This document shows positions 11,561 through 22,186 of a stretch of DNA of 64,000 nucleotides, one piece after another. Within the stretch, counting starts at the first letter, position 1. Each line of letters begins with the position of its first letter. Source of the stretch: Wurfbainia villosa (Eukaryota; Streptophyta; Magnoliopsida; Zingiberales; Zingiberaceae). The notes beneath the pieces were generated by a model. It did not search any database and was not told the DNA's origin. It worked only from the letters and a program-made list of their open reading frames with translations. The position numbers were made by a program, and so were the translations under genes. Location of the stretch: assembly GCA_025175895.1 (NCBI GenBank), contig JAKLTH010000222.1:1178001-1242000 (forward strand), given 5' to 3'.

Positions 11561-11719
11561 AGAAAAGAGTGGTCTTTGTCGATTTTTTTACGAGATTATC
11601 AAAGAATTGCGAATCTCAAATTTGTTTTTACAATTATAAAATGAAGGAATAAATTATGTATTTTCAAATTGTTAGGAAATAATGAGTGTGCGAAGAATGA
11701 TGGACTATGTTTAGGCCAC

Positions 11720-14351
11720 TTTATTGAATTTTTGGAGGTCCAAGTCTAAAGGGAAGCAACGTCCGTCGATTTGTTTACATGAAAGGCACAGAGAGATAAT
11801 TAAACAAACCCCATTTCTGTTTTTGAATATACAAGACATTCCACAAATCTGTGGAATATTGGTCAATATATTTCAAAGTTGGGATTCGACAAGTCAAAGC
11901 TTTAAGTTTTCAACTGTGCCAGTTGCTTTCACCAGAAGAGATGTGTCCCTTTTGCTCGGTATTGCAGATAGAGGGGCTTATGTTCCTATGAATTCAACTA
12001 ATGCATCAGGTGCTCTTTTCAATTCTCAATTCTCCAAAAAAGAACCAACTAGATCGAGGTTAGAGTTTTTGCTTAAAACATTTTCTACTAGAGTAGAAGT
12101 AGATGAAGATGTTTTGGTATTTTGTAAGTTGTATGTATTGTATATATTTTCTTGTGTATTGTACTACTACATATAAGGTCCCTATAGGTCTTGTAGATAT
12201 TGTAGATGATTTTGACAACATAGGTAGTTTCAATTGGGTCGAAGTCATCCATCAATTTATGGCTCCACAATTGCCTACTATTGGAGATATATGTTCATCT
12301 AATAATACAGTTGCGCAGAAGAGCCGAATTCCTTATCTAAAGGGGTTTGCCAGCCTTTTGGCTGTAAGTTCTTTCTTACTAAATAATTTTTTCTTTTATA
12401 TTTACGTAAGTATGTAACACTTTCGATATGAGCAGGCTTGGTTTCTGGAACATGTCCCAATCCAGAGACCATACAATACCGAAGGCCCACGAATAAATAA
12501 GTGGAGGGCAACTCCTTCACATATTAGCAAGGTTAGGAATTTATTGGAGCAAGTCTCTAACAGTAAATAAGACCACAACTTAGCTTTTTTCATTTTCATT
12601 TATCTAAATAATTGTTGATTTTTTGATAGGTCATTGTTGATCTAGTATGTACCGTAGTGAAAATATATTGCTTGATAAGGTTGACTATTATATTGAAAAT
12701 ACTCTCATCCAATAGAGACATCATCATCACAAACTATACAAGAAAAATACCCAAATCTAGTGAATGCCATGAGTGTTTAGTTTATCGAGACAACTCAAAG
12801 AGTTAAGAATGGAAAACATGACACTAATCGAAAGGGTAAAAGAACTAATGGAAATTATAGGAAGGAATAAGCCTGAAGTTGACCCTCAACCTCAACCGGA
12901 ACCAATTGCCAGCAGAACAAGACGGCGAGATAGAGCCTGCTATGATTACAGGGATACTCCCGTTGATAGTCCATTGTGGGCAAAAATGGTTCCTCAAAGC
13001 AAAAGAAAAAGAGAAATTTCGATGTTGAGTTATTAGAAGGGCAACTGATAAAGTGTCACAAAGAAGAAGTATTTGACAAGAAAGGCAAAAAATTGGTATG
13101 GATGAATTGTGAGAGGTACTATCTGTATTTTGGAAGAAGATGAAAAAGATCTTGACAGGATGAAGCAATAATTGATAAACTCAACCAAATGAGAATGGAA
13201 GCCATTGCGGTTAGTCGAATACTTCCCAAAAATAGTGCATGTTATTTTATTTAAATAACAAATAATATTTTTGTATCATAGTATGTCAAGAAAAATTATA
13301 AGACGGCAAAGAACAAGAAACAAGATGCTGATGTGACCTACTTGCTAAAAAGTTTAGAAACAATAAAGTATGGTAGTTACATCCACCATTACATTCAAAA
13401 ATTCTATTACAATATTATAAAGTGCAAATATTTATTTATAAAAATTTTTGTGTAGGCCGATATGAGTTATGTTTGGGAGGAATGTCTTTTTCATTAACTC
13501 GAATTCTTTATACTGGAGTTAATGGATCTGTTTTCACAGTTGGGAAGGTTATCGATACATTTTGCTCAATTCTTTTTAGGGGGGCCTCCTCTTCATGTAG
13601 GTCATATAACAAGTCTGTGTATTGCTCATCCGTGTTCATTGTAAGGGAGTTAAATTATCTTGTATTTTCACGACATTTGATGTTATACTAACTGTTTAAA
13701 TATTTTCCTCTACACACAATTTCAGTCAGCATTAAGATTGTCGTGGAAGACTGCCACAACACAAATCATAAACACGGACATGAATAATGGAGATGTTAGA
13801 TATATTTTTATACCTCTAAATCTAAACTCACTTTCACTGTTGTGTATCGACACAAAAGCAATGAGTTTCAATCATTACAACTCCATTTCATATGGTGGAA
13901 GATCAGGCGATTTTGAAGCAGTGGTGAGTAGTTAAATATTTTAAATATAGATATTCCATCAATTTAACTTTGTTATCTGTTAATGAATAGTTATGTTAAC
14001 TTAGTCATCGTGTAATTATAGGTATCCCAATTTAAAGGATATTCACCCAAGGAGCTTGCGAATTCATCCATGTTTACAAGCCTATTACCCCATCGAGGGT
14101 TTTACATTCTGACGGATTGTCCCAACAAGTGGCAAGGTACTAAAGAAAAATACTGAACGTGAAAATTATACTTTTGAATTGAAATATAAAATATTTCTTT
14201 GCATGTTTACAGCAATAATTGTGCCTTCTTTGTGATGCAATACATGAGATGTCTGCTTTATGGTGAGAAGATGGACTTCAAACAAGGCATACCACAAATC
14301 AGAATAGATGTCTCTGTCTCAATTTTAAGGGATGAGTTCTTCCCGATGTAA
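11720..14351 (+). pseudogene. PMD-Ulp1 (C48-like) gene A of the MULE, probably degenerate
   Basis: The N-terminus is plant mobile domain-like: TPFLFLNIQDIPQICG, FTRRDVSLLLGIADRG and YVPMNS. Supported exons are about 11724-12123 (phase 1 donor TGTAAG) and 12188-12363 (VDIVDDFDNIGSFNWVEVI to YLKGFASLLA), then one from about 12436 (AWFLEHVPIQRPYNTEG). A middle segment (12750-13036) has CHEC, a short coiled coil and basic KRKRE. Ulp1-like exons follow: about 13456-13640 (VIDTFCSILFR), 13729-13926 (RYIFIPLN...HYNSISYGG), 14022-14136, and 14213-14351 (NNCAFFVMQYMRCLLYG). The catalytic His position, judged against gene B, is Ser (NSLSLLCID), while the Cys remains. No in-frame ATG was found, and the phase at 12569 and between the last two exons does not fit canonical sites. 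It is convergent with and homologous to gene B. Confidence 0.7.
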
Positions 14352-14524
14352 TTTTAGAAGTGTTCAGTGTGATATGACAATGCATTGTTGTAATTAATGA
14401 AATTTGCTAATTTGTAAATGGTACTGCTTCCCATAGATCAACAGTGACTTTAAATATATTTATTGTTTGTGTTTAAGCTTTAATAAATGTTATATAATAT
14501 ATTGTTGATACTTTCTTTGGTCGA

Positions 14525-15330
14525 CAATGAAATCCCGGGAACACAATGGCCACAGGATTAAATTTTCAAAGAACACAGTGGTTACAGGATTTTAATTCAC
14601 GACCACGCGTACAATTTCAACTCACCGACAGCAACTACGGTGGTCTGGAATTTAACTCCCTGGAAGACAGTGGTGGTGGGAATTAAAGTTCCAGCACCAT
14701 GTACAATTCGAACTGGGCGAGAAATAAGGTGGTGTTGGGAATTAAAATCCCAGGAACTTAATGGTCTTGGGATTTTAATTCCCAGGACCACGTACAATTT
14801 CGAACTGGTCCAGGAATACGGTGGTGCTGGGAATTTAACTCCCAGGAACACAAGGGTGCTGGGAAAAAGTCCCAAAGACCACGCATGCTTCGATCCGCCA
14901 AGAAATAAGGTGGTCTTTGGGAATTAAAATCTCAGAACACATGGTCTCGAGATTCTAATTCCCGTGACCACGCATAATTTCAATCGGTCGAGGAATACGA
15001 TGGTCTTGTAATTATAATCCCAGAAACTCGGTGGTCCTGGAATTTATTTCCCGTGACCACGCATAATTTCGAAATGGTGAGGAATAAGGTGGTCTGGATA
15101 TCAATTCCTGGACCACGCATAATTTAGAATCGGCCGAGGAACACACACGGTCCTGGATTTCAATTCCTGTGACCACGCATAATTTAGAATCGTCGGAACA
15201 CGGTGGTCCTGGGATTTCAATTCCCAGGACCACGTACAATTTCAAACAGGCCGGAAATAAGGTGGTGTTGGCAATTTAAATTCCAGGAACAATGGTCTCA
15301 GTAGGGCCAAGAATGGATTTTGGCCAAAAC
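14525..15330. repeat. Array B: internal palindromic tandem array
   Basis: Units of about 190 bp containing pairs of inverted motifs, for example TCCTGGGATTTCAATTCCCA and related forms joined by ACCACGTACAATTT and CCGAGAAATAAGG spacers. Short open frames on either strand are by-products of the repeat. Confidence 0.8.
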
Positions 15331-17550
15331 CCATGATGGACCTACAGGAGTCCAAATTTCAAATCTTTGCATCGACCGAGAAAGACCTAACGGCTTCACA
15401 TGGTGTTGCCGAGAAACTTCCTTCCGATCCTCCTACCTCGGTTTGGCGTGCTACGCACGGGCCCGATTCAAAAATTGAGTGTAAACCTAATCCTGGCTTG
15501 AAAATCAGAAATTTTGGACACGATACACAGAGGGGCAAGTCCCAAAGCCAATGGAGTTGGTTTGGACCGTTGAGGTGATTAGGGCCATCATAGGGTTTTG
15601 ACCAAACCCGTTGATGGACTCTGAGAGTCCAAATTCCGAATTCTTTACATCGACTAAAATACCTAACGGCTTCACATGTTGTTGCGTTGAGCAAACATCC
15701 GTTGTGATCCTCATGCCTCCTGCTGGCCTCGTGCACTCGCGCACGTGGCACGATTAAAATGGTGCCGGGAATTAAATCCTGAACACAGTGGTCTGAAATT
15801 TAAATCTCGTGACCACGCCCATTTGCGACCGCCGAGAAATAAGGTGGTCCGGGAATCTCAATCCAGAACACCGTGGTGCCGGTAAGTGAATTCTCAAGAT
15901 CACGCGGTACAAGATCGAACTGGACGAGATAAAATGTGGTGCAAGGAATTAATCATGGCTTGAAAATCAAAAATTTTGGACACGATACACAGAGGGGCAA
16001 GTCCCAAAGCCACTGGAGTTGGTTTGGACCGAAGTTGAGGTGACTAGGGCCATCAATGGGTTTTGACTGAAACCCATTGATGGACCTGCAGGCGTCCAAA
16101 TGCCGAATTCTTTACATCGACTGAAAGACCTAACGGCTTCACATGTTGTTGCGTCGAACAAACTTCGTTGTGATCCTCCACGCCTTCCTGGCCTCTGCGC
16201 CACTCGCACGGGCCTGATTTCTGAAAATGTGGTGTTGGAATTAAATCCCAGGAATACAGTGGTCCTGGAAATTTAAATCCCAGGACCACGTCCATTTGCG
16301 ACCTGGCCAAGAAATAAGGTGGTGCTGGGAATCTCAATCCCAGGAACACCGTGGTGTCTAAGTGAATTCAAAGACCACGCATGATCGAATCGACGAGATA
16401 AAATGTGGTGCAAGGAATTAATCATGGCTTGAAAATCAGAAATTTTGGACACGATACACAGAGGGGAAAGTCCCAAAGCCACTGGAGTTGGTTTGGACCG
16501 AAGTTGAGGTGACTAGGGCCATCAATGGGTTTTGATCGAAACCCATTGATAGAGCTACATGCGTCCAAATTCCGAATTCTTTACATCGACTGAAAGACCT
16601 AACGGCTTCACATGTTGTTGCGTCGAGCAAACTTCGTTGTGATCCTCCTGCCTCCCAGTTTCGGCCTCGTGCCACTTGGCACGGGGCCTGATTTCTGAAA
16701 ATGTGGTGTTGGAATTAAATCGAACACGGTAGTCCCGAAATTTAAATCCGGGACCACGTCCCATTTGCGACTGGCCGAGACATAAGGTGGTCTTTGGGAA
16801 TCTCAACCCGGGAACACCGTGGTCTTTGGTAAGTGAATTCGGACCACGCATCGATATCGAATCGAGACGAGATAAAATATGGTCTTTGGAATTGAATCCA
16901 GGGAACACAGGTCTGAAATTTAATTCCCAGCACCACGTCCATTCGCGAACTGGCCGAGAAAAAAGGTGGTGCTAGGAATCTTAATCCCAGGAACACGGTG
17001 GTGCTGGAAAGTGAATTCTTAGAACCACGTCTGATTCGGCCGAGAGGAATACGATGGTCGGGAATTTAACTCGAACACGTGGTCTTGGAAATTTAATTCC
17101 TGCATCACGCGTCCATTCAATGGCCATGAAAAAGGTGGTGGGAATCTTAATCCGTGAACACGGTGGTCTGGAAAGTGAATTCTCGAACCACGTCTGATGC
17201 GAATCGCCGAGGAATACGGTGGTATGGGAATTTAACTCTCAGAACACGGTGGTCTGAAATTTAATTCGTACCATGTCCATTCGCGAATGCGAGAAATAAG
17301 ATGGTCCGGGAATCTTAATCCCGGAGAACACGCGGTGGTCTTTGAAAGTGAATTCCCGAACTACATCTGATTCGAATCGCCGAGGAATACAGTGGTGCTG
17401 GGAATTTAACTCCCAGGAACACAGTGGTCCTGAAAATTTAATTCTCAGAACCACGTCCAATTGTGAACTGGCCGAGAAATAAGGTGGTGCTGAGAATCTT
17501 AATCCCAGGAACACGGTGGTCCTGGAAATATAATTCCCAGCACCACGTAG
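15300..17550. repeat. Array C with interspersed hairpin module
   Basis: A roughly 290-bp module occurs at about 15300-15470, 15480-15760, 15950-16230 and 16425-16705. It contains GACACGATACACAGAGGGG, then AGGGCCATCAATGGGTTTTG with its inverted partner AAACCCATTGATGGAC, then CTAACGGCTTCACATG. Between and after the modules the palindrome units of the array B type continue to 17550, with spacing of about 160-190 bp. No coding potential beyond chance frames. Confidence 0.8.
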
Positions 17551-17765
17551 ATATTCCATCACAAAATCATAAAGTCGAAGTTGTTGAAATATTTAACAAA
17601 GTATATTTATTCCATAATTGTACAGATACTACACAGATTGCAAACACCTTTGCAGCTAACTAATGATTTTTACGGGCAGACACCTTGGTGTAGTTACATA
17701 TCTAAAACTCTCTATAGTCTTACAACATATCCCACTATACAGCACAGTCATAATTGCAAACAAAA

Positions 17766-20505
17766 TTATGAGCTGCGCATTATTCTATTCCCCACCACGA
17801 ATCTGAAGCTCCTCATATCCTGCTGTCTGAATCTTTTAGGGTACCCAAATAGTAGGCTCTCAATGTATCGTATTATAAAAAATGCGCAATCATAGCTGTA
17901 AAAAATTAAAAATTATTAGTCCAATGCTAGCTTATAAAATATGGTATTTACACATATTATTAGATGTCTTACGAAGAGCTTTGTCTGGGACCCTGGACTC
18001 GACGCACGGAAAAGTTTGCATTACAAATTTTTTCAGCCAGGCCAGGATGCCAGTTATCATAATACGAAGAGTGCATCTTTTTAAAGAATTCAACCTGGGA
18101 CCGAAATAAATGCTATGAATCCTCCATACACAAACGGTTTATTTAGCTGAAATCTAATCTAATGCTTACTGTTTCTTCAAATTGCGTAGTGTAAGCCTTC
18201 CTGACGGACAAGGAGTTGTAGTGGATGAACTCTGAATTTTCCAAGTCGGCCACTAGTAGGTGGCAGTGGTCGTCACGGATTATTGGACAAAATATGTATC
18301 TGATTGGATTTCCTGGGGTTTTAAAAGTTTGCTCGAATGCTTGGGCGTACATAATATTAAACATATCCTGTGTATAAAAAAATCTGTCAAAACACCGAGG
18401 TCGTAAAGTCTACAATTCCTTGCAAAAGGGCCAAAACTTACGAATCCAAATTACGTAAAATTGAGTTATAGTACGCCTTATCACCACCTTGCACCGCCAC
18501 TAAGATCAAAAAATATGCGCTTATGCAATCCCCATGTGTCAAAACATTCCAATCAAATATTGTAAGGAAAGAATCCATGTATAAGTTAATAGCATCGGTC
18601 TTCCACACTGGTCCTGATACTGTCACACTACACAAGGAAGGGGTTATTAGTAACTCTCAAAACATAAGATGAAAGGTATATACAAAGAATATAAGACTGT
18701 CTTACTCTATTTTTTTTAGTTTCAATAAAGACTCCCCGACGTTTGGATCCATCTTACCGGTGAATTCTGTATAAGCTTGTTGTATACAAAATAAAACTGT
18801 TCAGTTTCAGAAATATTTTGTCTGAAAAATAGGACTGGACAGGATAATTAATGCTCACCTCCAATATCCTCTGCTTGACTTCGTCGAGTGTTAGTTGTCT
18901 GTCTGTGGAGACTTGTGCGCAGATCGACGATATTTCGGGTTCACCCTCCTCGGCAATTGATTTCCCTTTTATATCCTGGCCTGACTCCTGCTCAATGTTT
19001 GCCTCTGCAGGAGAGATATTAGGGTCTACTGAGGGATACTCAATAGCCCTGCTGGGGACAATTTGAGTTTCAACTCTCCTTCTTTTAGGGATGTTTGAAA
19101 ACCATGCAGGAGGGAGGCTTCTAAGGCTAGGGGGTGATAGACCATCAAGAGTCTTCTTCCTCACACAAACCTTCCGCCTAGGGTATGCAGAAGAAGGTTG
19201 TTGGGTTTGTACAGCTTGTATAGGCTGTGATTGTAACCCCTCTACATCCCAGGATTGTAAATTGAGTTGAAGCTCGATTAAACTGCCTTTTCAACGATTA
19301 ATGCTTCTTTTCAAAGAATTATATCATCCCTTTCACTTATCTCGTTGTCCTTCCTGTTCCTGACCTCCTCTAACTCTTGAAGAAGCTCCTGTATTGTCTT
19401 TTCTTGTTGTTCGATGGTCGCTTCCTTAAGTAGGGAGGTGCTTTCAAAATCACACCTTGCTTCAACTAGCTTGGTGCTTAGAGTAGATACAATTTCTGCA
19501 TTCTCCTGGCATACTGGACAGGTCATTCCTCTTGCGTCGACATGGGTTTCGGGTTGAGGACTTGATGCAGAAAATCTAGGTGGGGAAGCGGTATGTAGCA
19601 GGTGCAGCTCTGACTGTGCTGGAATTAGATCGACAATGATTTTGTCAGGTAGGAGACCATCTACCATCTTCTTAACGACCCTTACATTTGTGGAACTCCA
19701 CCTCCATCTAAGAATTCTTGGCAAAGCATGAGGGACGTGTGAAGGTAGGATACACAAATGCTCACACATCCATACCTGGAATGACAAGATTAGTTGTTAA
19801 TAGACTGATTTATCTATACTATTTGCGGAAGACATAAAATATATTCACTCACAGCCAATAAGTGTGTGAAACCCTTAAGCATTGGTCTCGTGGATCCACC
19901 TACGACGTCTGCTTTTGGTCGCAATGTGACTCCCATACCAATTGACTCCATTTGAGGAGTCATGTACGTATAAAGTGCTTCGCACCAATTGTACCTGCCT
20001 AAGCTATCAAAATGCTCTACACAATCTATAAGTGATCGCATAGCTATTCTAGGCTTGTGGTGGTAGTAAAAACACATAAGAGAAAAATATAAAATAAACA
20101 ATCGACAATAAAGTAGTGTAGATCCCGAATTATCGGAGATCCGAAGTCTTCAATAAATCCTCCAGATGCTTGTTAGAGCAATCAACTTCCACGAAATATT
20201 GAAAATATAGCTGTCCAGACGGAGCTTCATTATTCATAGGAACTTCGAGTCCATCATCTGGTAGACCAAGGATGAGGGAGACATCCGTCTTTGTGAAATG
20301 CAATTTCTTGTCTTGGAATATAAAACATTTCTCGCTGCGAAATTCCCAATTATCAAACATATTCTGAACGAGGGGTCTGACATGGGTAATATCTGGAATG
20401 TCCAAAACCCACGCAAAGGGGGAGCTCCGAATAAGCGTTTCTTCTTCCACACTCGGCGACACACTTGCAATAAATTTTTAAATCGAAACGTTGCTTTTCC
20501 GATTC
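17766..20505 (-). pseudogene. PMD-Ulp1 (C48-like) gene B of the MULE
   Basis: Same architecture as gene A, minus strand. PMD-like parts: FAWVLDIPDITHVRP and FTKTDVSLILGLPDDG (20130-20505), then VEHFDSLGRYNWCEALYTYM and MLKGFTHLLA (about 19860-20060), then a linker exon (19311-19787) with CPVCQEN and a coiled coil. Proline/basic text (18859-19260) precedes the protease exons. 18440-18635 carries VWKTDAINLYMDSF. 18170-18367 carries RDDHCHLLVADL and HYNSL. 17973-18094 ends phase 2. 17766-17895 carries YDCAFFIIRYIESLLFG and a stop. Cys and His of the protease are kept; the Asp position reads Asn. Defects: a TGA near 19308 with a frame change after it, a phase mismatch between the 18440 and 18367 exons, and no in-frame ATG. 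Confidence 0.7.
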
Positions 20506-20701
20506 ATTCTCTTGGTTCTTCCTCGATCAACGCACGGGTTCTTGCAGTATATCGCTGATGATTCACCAAGCCATCGTTAATCGAAAAAATTCCTTAGGTT
20601 AACAACCAAATGCATTGTAATACAGCGATTTTAAACTAATAGATGAAATGGATTGAAACATGTGTGATGATACAAACATACGTTACCTCTGCTTAAATGG
20701 T

Positions 20702-20723
20702 AAACCCTAAAACCCTAAACCCT
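20702..20723. promoter_or_regulatory. Telomere-like (telo-box) motif upstream of gene B
   Basis: Three near-perfect CCCTAAA units (minus strand TTTAGGG) lie about 200 bp upstream of the first coding sequence of gene B. Telo-boxes occur in promoters of plant translation and growth genes. Function here is inferred only from position. Confidence 0.45.
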
Positions 20724-21059
20724 ATCAGGCCCGAGTTTAAACGAGATCGTGAACGGAAAAAGGCAAAAACCCTAGATAGATCGGAAGAAACGATAGCGAC
20801 ACAGAATTTAAGAAATCTACAAAACTTACTTAGGTCGAAAATCGCGTTGAGATGGTGTTGAGCTGGTGTTGAGATGCTTTAACTCGCACCGGGGAGGTTC
20901 AACTGACACCGGGGGGTTATGACTGGCACCGGGAGTTTGAGTCGAGGAGACTTTGAGCCGACGGGAACAGGCGAATTCCACAGAGACAGAACGCAAGGAG
21001 CGATAGAGAAATGAAATGTGGTGTTGAGATGTTTGAACTTCCACCGGGGAGTTTTATAT

Positions 21060-21925
21060 TAACGGGTCGGGTGTGGTCGGACGGATTTAGAATACGGTGG
21101 TGCTGGTAATTATAATCCCAGAAGCAAAGTGGTCCTGGAAATTTATTTCCCAGCTCCACGAACAATTTCGAAATGGCTACGGAATAAGGTGGTCCTGGGA
21201 TCAATTCGTGACCACGACAATTTATAATCGCCGGGAACACATCGTCTAGGATTTCACCTCGTGACCACGTACAATTTAGAACTGGCCGGAGAACACACAG
21301 TGGTCCTGGGATTTCAATTCCCAGTACCACGTACACTTTCAAACAGCCCGGAAATAAGGTGGTGCTGGCAATTTTAATCCCAGGAACACAGTAGTCCTGT
21401 GTAGGGCCATCAATGGGTTTTGGTCGAAACCCATTGATGGACCTACAAGAGTCCAAATTCCGAAATCTTTACATCGACTGAAAGACTTAACGACTTCACA
21501 TGTTGTTGCATCGAAAAAACTTCCTTCTGATCCTCCTACCTCCAAGTTTTATTGCGTGCCACGGCACGGGCCCGATTTCAAAATCCGTGTAAATGTGATC
21601 CTGCCTTGAAAAACAGATATGTTGGACACTATACACAGAGGGTCAAGTCCCAAATCCACTGGAGTTGGTTTGGACCGAAGTGGAGGTGACTAGGGCCATC
21701 AATGGGTTTTGACCGAAGCCCATTGATGGACTCACAGAGTCCAAATTCAATTCTTTACATCGATCGAAAGACCTAACGGCTTCACATGTTGTGTCGAGAA
21801 TACTTCCTTCCGATCCTACTACTGCCACTTGGCAGCGAGGATTGATTTCAAAAATCGATTGTGTAAACCTAATCCGCCTTGAAAATCAAAAATTTTGGAC
21901 ACGATACACGAGATATTGAGATTAC
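21060..21925. repeat. Array D plus two copies of the hairpin module
   Basis: 21060-21400 repeats the palindrome units, and its order and spacers match the end of array B in the same orientation (about 15010-15330). Modules with CCATCAATGGGTTT/AAACCCATTGATGG follow at about 21400-21560 and 21595-21925. This looks like a duplicated block. Confidence 0.8.
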
Positions 21926-21971
21926 AATTTTAAATGCACTCAAAATTTTCCATTACAATTCGCAAAATAGC

Positions 21972-22009
21972 TTAACATTAACATTAACATTAACATTAAC
22001 ATTAACATT
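21972..22009. repeat. (TAACAT)n microsatellite
   Basis: About six consecutive hexamers at the 3' side of the transposase relic. Confidence 0.9.
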
Positions 22010-22186
22010 GTTTCCTTTAAAAATATTTACACATCCACAATAAACATACTTAGGAATTAGTAATATGGCATTCATTCTACAAGACCTCCTATTATGCCCA
22101 AGATGTTTGCATCCACGATTTATTTTTCACCCTCCCAGATGTTTTGGACTCTATGCATGCCTTTTTCTTCGCCTGGCCGCATAAGG

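Noticed and set aside
14136..14213. GC-AG intron as an explanation for the phase break in gene A
   Set aside because: A GCAAGG donor would restore phase but shortens the segment before the catalytic Cys relative to gene B. A one-base loss at the GT donor is equally likely, so I left it unresolved.
15333..17562. Open frames of 80-130 codons in array C and its modules
   Set aside because: The same peptide text recurs with each repeat copy in changing frames. This reflects the repeat, not protein-coding selection.
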